In this document: positions 54,794 to 64,000 of the stretch, one piece after another
Numbering within the stretch: position 1 is the stretch's first letter
Layout: each line of letters opens with the position of its first letter
DNA from: Herpetospermum pedunculosum
Taxonomy: Eukaryota; Streptophyta; Magnoliopsida; Cucurbitales; Cucurbitaceae
Length of the DNA: 64,000 nucleotides
NCBI GenBank assembly: GCA_028017165.1
Contig: CM051523.1
Span: 20,626,501 to 20,690,500 of the forward strand
Direction of reading: 5' to 3'
Position numbers and translations under genes: made by a program
The notes under the pieces: generated by a model
The model's input: only the letters and a program-made list of their open reading frames with translations
What the model was told of the DNA's origin: nothing
The model's database searches: none

Positions 54794-56240
54794 AAGTTAT
54801 TGCTCGTCCTCGAGCAATATAAGGGCTTACTTGGGCTGCTAACTCTTATCTTTTAAACTCTATCTGACTACTTGCTGACTTCCCTAAGCTTACTATCTGT
54901 GGCACGGCTGTCCTGTGACACTCTTCTAAGTTCAACTAACTCCACGTTTTGCTTATTCTGGTTTCTCTTGCCTTTAAAACCTATTGTCTTTTATAAATTT
55001 TCTACAACTGATTTATCTGTCTATGTCATTAGGTACGTTGTGCAGCTATCCCTAAGGTTTCAAATTCTACCTTGTTTTATCCCAGACTCAGTACATGCTT
55101 CTAATGTTTTTCTTTTAAGCTACCTAGGATTCCTTAGAGTCATGCCAGTCTTAGTACACACGAATAGCAGTAGTACATTTCATAGAACAACCTAAACCCT
55201 GGCATCACTACATTGGATATACACTCATCTCCCCTAACATACCTTAAAGCTACAGCCCTGTGCTTAGCAAACTAAGGATCAGAGTTCATTCATACAGGAC
55301 ACCTAAGCACTTAGGCTATAACTTGTAGGCATACATTCTTCTTCCTTAGTTTTTCCTTTTCCTTTTCTTTTTCTGGTAGAGTCTCTCCTTATGATTTTCC
55401 TTTTGATGCAGTGCCACTTGTGGGTTACACAAATGGCCCTGGTCACTCAGCATCCTCAAGAGAGACACTACTCTTTATTCTTTCATTTTTTTTTGTTTTC
55501 ATTTTTTTTCAAAGAAGAAGAATGCTTATGTTTAAAGAGGGAGAGAAGAATGTTCCTAGGCCTAGAGGCTGCCTCCCCCAAACTTGAACTCCTCATTGTC
55601 CCCAATGAGAGTCTGAGGTGGCACACCCCCAAACTTGTCCTAGAAGCATCTAGTCTAAGGCAAAACAAGCAGAACTCAAAACTCCTAGGCATAGAACGAC
55701 CTTCTTAAAGCAGATAACTCAGAGGCAGAATATTTGTAAAAACAACATGTTAAGGGCTTATAGAGGTGCATGCTGAGCAATAAAGGAAGCTAAATTAAAC
55801 GAACAAAGGTGTACTATGACACTCATCCAGCATGCTCAACAGATAGATTACATACTGAAGTCAGGAAAGCAGCAAGATATCGAAATTTAAACAGAGCTAG
55901 CCCATCAAAAAACTCATTGAACAGCATGCGAAAACTAACAAAACAGTGCGGACACCGCAAGAAATCCGCAATTAATCCTACAGAGCAAATTTGGCTGTGA
56001 TCAAGGCTCCTAGCATGCTATATTCAGACATCAACAACTACATAAAACAACAAAACTATTTAAGCTAACTACGCAGATGACATCAATCTAATCTAAACTA
56101 CTCTAAACATACAAATTAACAATTAAAACAGATCATTGATTGGATTAAAAAATAGGGTGACAGGTCACAGAAAAGCAGGGTTTGTTTTTTTTTCTTAAGA
56201 AGGATCAGAAAAACTCCCTCGAATACCGTCAAGCTGGCAT
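54794..56240 (-). other. 3' internal non-coding region of element D
   Basis: It is colinear with 27797-29232 of B and 6811-8767 of A. It keeps a shortened palindrome, tgcgg-aca-ccgca, near 55949-55961. No credible ORF. Confidence 0.75.
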
Positions 56241-57856
56241 TCAATCATCCTTGTCCTCGTCTCTCCTCTCATTTGGAGGCGCCCATGGCTTCAGCAGATC
56301 AGCAGGGAAGGTGGGGAATATGCAACCCAATTGCTCAGCCACCTCCATATCCCTCACTTGCGCGTACTCAGCCCATTGAGCCATCTTGTGTTGCAGGTCC
56401 ATCAGGCATGCCATGGATAGTGACTGTGCAACAGTCAGGCCGTCCATCTCAAATTCCATATTGCCCCGTCTTCTCATCCTTAAGATCGTGGGCAGCTCCA
56501 GATGACCAGTGTAAGCCAAATGCCTCTCATCCTTCGCAATAGGCACACCTGCACGTAAACAGAGTTTAGTAATAGTATTAGGAAAGAAAAGTTGGCCCTT
56601 ACCTTTCTTTGAGCAGTCAATGATGGAGGCGGCAATGACTTCACCAACATCAATGGTGAGTCCCCGCATGATGGCATAGAGATGCGGACAAGAGAGAACC
56701 AGACGGCCGCCTTGTCTCGAAGGGTTGCACTCATCAGGGTGTGCTTTCCATTCCGTGAGACCGCCCAGGCCGCCTCAGGTTTGCCGATTGTGTGCAAGGC
56801 CTCTTCTAAGACTGCCTCAGACGGCGAGTCAATGATCTTGGCATACTCAGAATATGTATGCCCCTTGAGAGCATAAGCCTCATTGATGGCGTTGGCAAAG
56901 AAGTCGATTTCTACCCCCCTCACTGTTGATAGGCACGCTTCAGGGTGTGTGAGATTGGCGTAGAAATCGTACACACAATCAGGATATGCTGGGATTGGAG
57001 GCCTGCATAGTTCCTCCCAGCCATGGTTGATGATCCCTGCGCGCAAGAATTGCGGCAGGTCCGCCAATGCATCAAGGAATCCTCGCTCGTGGAGGAGTTC
57101 CTTCTTCATCAATTCGAGGGCCTTGGTCTCTGCTTCTTGTGAGACATACCTCGCAGCTCGAGGTTCGTCCTCTGGGTACATCTTCCTTTTCCCCTTTTCT
57201 TTTGCTTTGGCCGACTCAGAAGCCTCAATCTTCATTTTCTTTAAAGAAGGTTCAACTCCAACCTTCTTCTTCTTGGCTCGTTTGGAAGACTTCGGCCGCT
57301 TGCCCTTGACAATCACTGGGGCCTTCTTCTTGTGTCGTGCCTTGGTGGCCAGATGTTGGAGGCAATCCCCCAGTGTCTCGTCCATGGAGTCCTTGCTTCC
57401 CCCCTCCACAGGGCTGTCAAGAGTGACATCCCTTAAGGGGGAAAATACTTCTTCTTCCTCCGCCGGCTCGTCGCTTGGCACCGAATCTTGGTGCTCTTCA
57501 GGTGGAGCTTCAGGCGCCGGCGTCTGTGGAGAAGGCTCGGGGCTCTGCCTGGCCGTCTCATATGATGGGCGGCCACTCCCTCGGCTCTCCTCGCTAGGAG
57601 TCTTTCTCACCCTGATCGGTGAATCATCCATCGCGATTCTCCACTTTCTTTTCTTGGGTGTTCCAACCGGATCAGAGGGACCAACAAGTACCTCAGTCGC
57701 CACCTTCCACTTCTTTCTTCGCACAGGTAGCTTCGGAGGCCGTGAGGGTTGCGCAGTATCGGCGTCTGCTAAGGAAAGCAGCGCCTCCCTCACAACTTCT
57801 TCTGCGTCCGGCGACGCTTTCTTGGGCGTGGACCGATCTGCTCGTGTTGACACCAT
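56241..57856 (-). pseudogene. ORF3 of element D, full-length layout with one frameshifting deletion
   Basis: ATG at 57856 (MVSTRADRSTPKK). A basic N-terminus with PVRRKKWKVATE is followed by a Pro/Glu-rich acidic middle and a Lys-rich nuclear-localisation-like tract (KRPKSSKRAKKKK). A globular C-terminal domain then holds LADLPQFLRAGIINHGWEEL, RGVEIDFFANAINEAYALKG, AAWAVSRNGKHTLMSATL and LFFPNTITKLCLRAGV. Against element B about 60 bp are missing near 56670, which shifts the frame; the tail continues at 56669-56241. The domain resembles the 'putative plant transposon protein' family. No signal peptide or transmembrane segment is evident. Role in the element unknown. Confidence 0.75.
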
Positions 57857-58319
57857 TGTTGTTTCTTTGAGATCTGAGTTTGAGGAATGCAGAGGAAGGA
57901 GAAGGTTGAGTGTTTGAAGTTCCAACGACTTGAGAAAACGGAGAGGGCAGGAATCCCCCAACGACGACTATTTGTACTCAAGTACTCTCCAACGACTCTT
58001 TTCTGTTGCGTACTCCGCAAATCCTCCGCAATTAATCCGCATAGCCGTTAGGATTCTCTTGATTTGAGTTGCAAGATTTAGCAACCAAATCTCTGAATTT
58101 GCCAGATCTTCTTCGTGGATCTTCTCCCCTCGATTCATCTCCCTCATTGCCTCTTAAAGATCTCCCATTAATATCCTTTTAATCAAAACAAAAATCCGGA
58201 ATTTAAAACCAAAAATAAACAAACAAAACACAATCTAAAAATACTTGAAGAAAAAAAACTAAGGCATGGCCTTCTGATGGATGAGCTCAGTAGTCACTCA
58301 TCCCCTCTCGATTTGATCC

Positions 58320-61300
58320 TTAGGCTTCAGATAAGAGGAAGGCCGAGAGTGTCTGTACATCTCCTTCCTCATAGTAATGCTTCAACCTCGCACCATTTAC
58401 CATGAATGGTTGTCCTTGGTGTAGGTTCCGAATCTCAATAGCACCATGAACAAAAACGTTAGTAATCACAAAAGGACCTGACCATCTAGACTTAAGTTTG
58501 CCTGGAAATAACCTTAACCGTGAGTTGAATAATAAGACATGCTGCCCCTTTTTAAAGTCCTTGAACCTCAGTCTACTATCATGCCAAATCTTAGTTTTTT
58601 CTTTATACATTTTAGCATTTTCGTAGGACATATGTCTCAGCTCATCTAACTCATGTAATTGCAGAGACCGCAATGTTCCAGCATCGGTCACGCAATAATT
58701 TAGCTCTTTTAAGGCCCAAAAGGCTTTGATTTCCAATTCGAAGGGTAAGTGACATGCTTTTCCATATACTAGCCTATAAGGAGACATACCTAAGGGTGTT
58801 TTATATGCAGTCCTATATGCCCAAAGTGCATCGTCTAACTTAAAAGACCAGTCATTTCTATTAGGTTTAACCACTTTTTCAAGTATGTTCTTGATCTCCC
58901 TATTGGATATTTCAGCTTGTCCATTTGAGTGTGGGTGATAAGGGGTTGCTACTCTATGTCTAGCATTGTATTTAGCTAATACCTTTTCCATAGCTTTATT
59001 TATAAAGTGGGTTCCCTCATCACTTATTATTGCACGTGGTGTACCAAATCTTGTAAAAATATGCCTATTAAGAAACTTAATGACTGTCTTGGCATCGTTT
59101 GATGGACATGCAATGGCTTCTACCCATTTAGAGACGTAATCTACAGCTACCAATATATAGAGATTACCTGCAGATGGAGGGAATGGTCCCATGAAATCAA
59201 TGCCCCATACATCGAAGAGTTCTAACTCTAGGATATAGGTGAGAGGCATCTCATCCTTCCTACTGAGGTTACCTGTCCTTTGACACTCATTGCAGCTGTG
59301 TGCGTGGTCATGGGCATCTTTGAAGATCGTGGGCTAGTAGTAGCCACTTTGGAACACCTTTGCAGCCGTCCTTTGGCCACCAAAATGTCCACCGTAAGGA
59401 GATGTGTGGCAGTGCTGCAACACTGACTTTGCCTCAGCAGCCGATACACACTTCCTCAGCAATCCGTCTGCACAAGTCTTGTAAAGTGTAGGATCGTCCC
59501 AGATGAACTTCCTAGCTTCATGTAGGAACCTCTTCTTTTCTTGCCCCCCTTTGAAAGTTGGTAGTACCTGCGAGGCAAGGAAGTTAACAATGTCCGCAAA
59601 CCAGGGTTCCTCATCGTTATCACGATGTGCTAACACAAAGACATGCTCATCAACAAAGGCATCAGAAATTGTTGGCTCAACAATTTTTTCGCAATTACTT
59701 CGCAATCTAGATAAATGGTCAGCAACTACATTTTCGCATCCTTTTTTTTATCTCTAATGTCTAAGTCAAACTCTTGCAACAACAATACCCATCTAATCAA
59801 CCTTGGCTTAGCATCAGCCTTCCTCATTAGATATTTTAGTGCAGAGTGATCAGTGTACACAATTGTTTTAGTGCCTACAATGTAATTCCTAAACTTTTCA
59901 CAGGCAAACACTACAGCTAGCATTTCCTTCTCTGTGGTCGTGTAATTATATTGTGCTTCATTTAAAGTCTTACTCGCATAGTATACAGGATGTGTTAGCT
60001 TATCTATTTTTTGTCCTAGCATAACCCCTACTGCATAGTCACTAGCATCACACATCATTTCAAACGGTAAATCCCAGTTTGGACCTACTATAATTGGTGC
60101 TTTGACTAAGGCTTCCTTAAGTGTTGTCCATGCTAGGAAACATTCTTTTGAGAAGATAAATGGTTTATTAAGCTCTAGAAGCTCACACAAAGGTTTAGAG
60201 ATTTTTGAAAAGTTTTTAATGAATCTCCTATAGAAACCTGCATGACCTAGGAAACTTCTAATAGCTTTTACATTTTGAGGTTCCACTAGCTTCTCTATTA
60301 TTTCTATTTTGGCCCTATCGACCTCTACTCCTGCTCTAGATACTCTATGTCCTAGGACTATCTTTTCTTCCACCATAAAGTGGCATTTCTCCCAATTTAG
60401 AACTAGGTTAGTCTCTTCACACCTAGTTAGGACTTGTCCTAAGTTTTCTAAGCAATTATTAAAAGAATCACCAAAGACTGAGAAGTCATCCATAAATATT
60501 TCTATCATGGACTCATCTAAGTCAGAGAAAATGGCCAACATGCACCTTTGGAATGTTGTTGGTGCATTGCATAAGCCAAATGACATTCTGCGAAAAGCAA
60601 ATGTTCCAAAGGGACATGTAAAGGTTGTTTTCTCCTGGTCCACAGGGTCTATGGTAATTTGGTTATATCCAGAATAACCATTAAAAAGCAGTAATAGGCT
60701 CGGCCAGCTATTCTATCTAACATCTGATCTATAAACGGTAAAGGAAAGTGATCTTTTTTGGTTTCTTTATTAAGTTTTCTGTAGTCCATACAGACTCTCC
60801 ATCCTGTAACAGTTCTAGTTGGAATTAGTTCGTTATTCTCATTAACTATTACAGTCATCCCACCCTTCTTAGGCACACATTGGATCGGACTCACCCATTG
60901 ACTATTGGCTATGGGAAAAATTACACCTGCGTCTAACCATTTGATAATTTCTTTCTTAACTACCTCCTTCATGGAGGGGTTCAACCTACGTTGGTGATCT
61001 ACCCTAGGTGTATGTTCCTCTTCCAACAATATTTTATGCATGCAATAGGAAGGACTAATACCTCTTATATCAGCAATCGTCCATGCAATAGCTTTTTTAT
61101 GTTGCTTAAGCAGCAATATTAGAGCAATTTCATGTTGTTTACTCACTTTGGACGAAATAATAACAGACAACGTATCTTCCTCTCCTAGATAGGCATACTA
61201 AAGATGATCAGGCAATGATTTTAATTCTAATAGAGGTGGATGTTCAATTGATGGTTTCAAAGGATTGGAGGTTCTCTTAGACAATTTATTAGTCATACAA

Positions 61301-62322
61301 ACATGCTGAGGGTTGTCCACAGATATATCCATCAATTCAGAGATATTTAAGTCATCTATATTTACTTGTACATAGTCAGTAGCATGCTTAATTAACAGTT
61401 CATGCTCAAGTTGTTCTTCCATAAGGGAATCTACTACATCTACTACATCTATATTTGCACAGGATTCAGAATCAGAGGGATACCTTAGAGCTTTAAATAC
61501 ACTGAATTTAACCTCCTCATCATGAACCCTCATGGTGAGCTCACCTTTCTGGACATCGATTAAAGCCCTACCTGTGGCTAGAAATGGTCTGCCCAATAAG
61601 ATTGGTACCTCCTTGTCTGCCTCATAATCCAGAATGATGAAGTCTGCAAGAAAAATGAATTTGTCAACCTTGACAAGTATATCCTCAATTTCCCCCTCCG
61701 GGTATGCTATGGATCTGTCTGCAAGCTGCAAGGTGACAGTAGTAGGACGTGCTTCCCCTATTCCAAGCTGACGAAATAGAGATAGGGGCATGAGAATGAT
61801 GCTGGCTCCCAGATCACAAAGAGCTCTGCCCACGTGCTTGCCTCCCAACTCGACTGGTAAGGTGAAGGAACCAGGATCCTTCTCCTTCTTTGGTAGCTTG
61901 TTTTGGAGTATAGCAGTGCACTCCTCGGTGAGATTCACTGTTTCAAATTCACCAATGATTTTCTTGTTAGTAATTATATCTTTCAAGAATTTAACATAAG
62001 AAGGCATAGATTGCAAAACTTCCACAAATGGGATATTAACATGCACTTGTTTTAAAATTTCTAAAAACTTATTAAAGTGCACTTCCTGTTCTTGTTTCTT
62101 TTTCAACCGCCTAGGGAATGGAGGTGGTGGCACATATGTAGGCAATTCAGATCGCCTAATGACAGATGGAGGCCTTGGGATTTCTTCTGGTTCCTCTATG
62201 ATAGGTTCCAACCTCACCCTTGTTGTGCTTGGTGGTGATTGATCATGGTTTGGCAGAGAATCCAGTGGAGCACTAGACTCTTCATTCTCTACTCGCTTTG
62301 GGGCTTCTCTGTTGTTGATCAC
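58320..62322 (-). pseudogene. Gag-pol of element D, broken
   Basis: Successive pieces match element B: gag C-terminus and protease (62322-61198, with ALCDLGASI), RT (61170-60649 and 60643 onward, FMDDFSVFG), RNase H (CDASDYAVGVMLG), integrase zinc finger (59705-59334) and integrase core (59249-58320, with WGIDFMGPFPP and NGQAEISNREIK). Lesions seen: TAG at 61198-61200, frameshift near 60650-60690, single-base shift in an A run near 59750 and TAG for Trp at 59334-59336. The N-terminal gag is cut off by the LTR at 62323. Confidence 0.93.
59666..59686 (-). repeat. Covarying palindrome in element D pol
   Basis: Arms aaattgttg and caacaattt with spacer gct, aligned to aaattgcgg/ccgcaattt in element B (32126-32146). 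Two base pairs of the dyad differ and both arms changed in a complementary way. Confidence 0.88.
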
Positions 62323-64000
62323 TGTTGCGTGCTCAATGTGTTGAAATAATTAGGCAATAAAAGAGATAGAGCACTCAGAACATGCAAGCATACATGATCT
62401 TATAGCAAGTAGTAAGTATATTTCATTCGTTTTCCCACAGAGACTTATTTTTAGCTATTCGCGAAGTGTTTTGTTAAGAAAGAAGGGGTGGATTTGATGG
62501 GGTAAAATTGGTTTTTAATTGTCTAATTTTTGCTGAATGTGTAAAGGGTAGTAACATAAACAAGAACAAGTCAAAGCTAAACTAAAATGAAAAGAAACGA
62601 AATTAATAAATGAATGCAAAGACAGCGAAACAGAATGGAAACTTAGACGGAATTGCGGAGACCGCAATTCTACCGCAATTACAATAACAGCGAAAGTGTG
62701 TAAATGGGTGAATTAAGGGCTACTAATGACTATCCTATAGGCATTTTTATACGATTCTCAAGCACTGGATCTACTCTCTATGCATCAAACTATCTCAATC
62801 TCATGTATCGTCCGATTCCATGCATTAGATTCTTTAGTTTACTCAACTCAAAGTAAGGTCTTAAGCATCTTGTTAAGGCAGAAAGATATGGTTTGTACTA
62901 GGGAAACGCCTATTCCTAGGCCGTTTCCTGGTTACCTTGAAAGGCTAGCATGATAATATGACTCTGAACTCTTACTCCTTCCAGAGATTAGGAGTTCTTT
63001 GGACAAAATGGATGGCCAATCGAAATTGCCCGTGGGATGAAGCTTACATACAATCAATGTTCGAGAGCTATCCTACATGCTTGATTCACGTTTTTTAGCC
63101 TATGGAGTTGTCATTAGCATGCCCCTAAGTGACTTAGTTACTCATGGATATAGGGAGAACAGAACTAAAAGATAAAACAGACATGCTTAGAAGGGAAATG
63201 TGCTTAAAACAGTAAAGGAAAACAATAGAATGTAAAGGAACGAAACTGTGAAATACTGAACTTTGCGTTTGATTAATTGATTGTTTGAATGAATATAAAA
63301 GATACTTAAAGTAAAGAACAGCAAGACAGAACACAACGAAATGAACTGAATGAACCACTAGAACAGAAACAACACAAGACAGAGTTTGTAAAGTAGAAAT
63401 GAAGAACAGAAAGCAATAAAACAGCTCGAAATCTCGTTGCAGCCGTCTCGAATGAAGGATGAGAAAGGTTAGCCTTGCTTGGATGAATCCAATCGGGAGA
63501 GAAGAAAAATCTCCTCTCCTTCCTATCAGATTATCGATTCCAACAGCTGAGCTTCGCAAGCCAGCAGACGGCAAAGGAAAACTAGGAGAAAAGATGGACT
63601 GCGAGAAGACTTCTACGCTTTCGGATGATGTTTGAACCTCCGACTTTGACCCCCTTTTATAGTAGTTTGCAGGTGCGTTTGGGCCAAGGAGAACCATCAA
63701 TCTTCAACGTCGTATATCAGAATGGATGGAGGAGAAAGAACGAATCCCTGAAATCACGGAATTTAACAGAAAAAGATCAGTCAACTTACGGTTTTCACTT
63801 GAATAATTGCGGCTTCAGCAATGTTTTTGCAATGCTGTCGCAATGCAGTTTTTTTCATTCTTTTCCTTCGGTTTTTAACCCTTTTCTTTCCTATTGTACA
63901 TAAGTCCTAATTTAGCTACCTTCTTCTAATTCTCATATTTAAGCATAGGTTTAGGCTAAATGCTATCAAAAACACCTAAAATTGTACATCTTCTTAAGCT
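62323..64000 (-). repeat. LTR E inserted in gag of element D, truncated by window end
   Basis: It starts TGTTGCGTGCTC immediately after atcac (62318-62322), the expected target duplicate. A perfect palindrome lies at 62651-62669 and a decayed one at about 63806-63848. It is closer to A and B than to D (GCTATTCGCGAAGTG, TAGTAGTTTGCAGGTGCG). The LTR end would fall about 40 bases beyond the window. Whether it is solo or part of a full element cannot be seen. Confidence 0.9.

Larger units (their letters stand above)
53060..64000 (-). mobile_element. Element D: older Athila-like element, runs off the window
   Basis: The 3' LTR is 53060-54780, the polypurine tract 54781-54793, ORF3 57856-56241 and pol 62322-58320, all on the minus strand. 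Gag is interrupted at 62323 by another LTR of the same family. The 5' LTR lies beyond 64000. The likely target duplicate is tctac (53055-53059), which cannot be verified here. Order and sequence match element B, but stops and frameshifts make pol inactive. Confidence 0.9.

Noticed and set aside
57027..57917. 296-codon plus-strand frame opposite ORF3 of element D
   Set aside because: It is the mirror of the biased codon use of ORF3 on the minus strand, and the Ser/Phe-rich product has no motif.

Overview
The window is nuclear DNA of a flowering plant, almost certainly a eudicot. The evidence is intron-bearing plant genes, an AT-rich background and nested Ty1/copia and Ty3/gypsy LTR retrotransposons. 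A cucurbit is my guess from the style of the repeats; nothing in the window proves it. Only two loci look like intact host genes: a five-exon gene for small-subunit ribosomal protein SA (14430-16398, +) and a five-exon GDSL esterase/lipase gene (49210-51550, -). A second GDSL copy (17231-19362, -) is a near-duplicate of the latter, carries two deletions and is probably a pseudogene.

Layout. 1-820: AT-rich DNA with a TA microsatellite. 821-12991: an old minus-strand Ty3/gypsy element of Tat/Ogre type, with gag and protease remnants and an intron-bearing antisense ORF at its 3' end. Its protease gene is split by a young plus-strand Athila-like non-autonomous element (3952-10495, here 'A') with indistinguishable LTRs and its own 311-codon ORF. 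14229-16398: ribosomal protein SA gene with site II and telo-box promoter motifs. 17231-19362: GDSL pseudogene. 19951-38899: a Ty1/copia element (316-bp LTRs, TSD gacat) whose pol is interrupted twice, by a solo Athila-like LTR (22949-24662, 'C', TSD gcttc) and by a complete Athila-like element (26067-38113, 'B', TSD gatgc) with an uninterrupted 1829-codon gag-pol. 38905-47300: repeat-rich DNA with a PIF/Harbinger-like MITE containing a minisatellite, tRNA-like SINEs, a copia gag relic, a CACTA end and a receptor-kinase fragment. 47640-48700: an LTR/leader relic containing a perfect 86-bp-arm palindrome. 49210-51550: intact GDSL gene. 52150-53059: a DUF1985-type, transposon-associated pseudogene cut by a third Athila-like element (53060 to beyond the window, 'D'). 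D's gag is cut in turn by another LTR of the same family (62323 to the window end, 'E').

How the parts relate. The Athila-like elements A to E share about 1.7-kb LTRs, the same tRNA-Asp-type primer-binding site (seen in A and B) and the same polypurine tract. B could supply enzymes in trans to A. B and D carry a third ORF between pol and the 3' LTR. The most unusual signal is a short palindrome, AATTGCGG-N3-CCGCAATT. It recurs in U3, near the other LTR end, in the 3' internal region and inside the pol coding sequence. Between B and D the coding copy has changed on both arms in a way that preserves complementarity.
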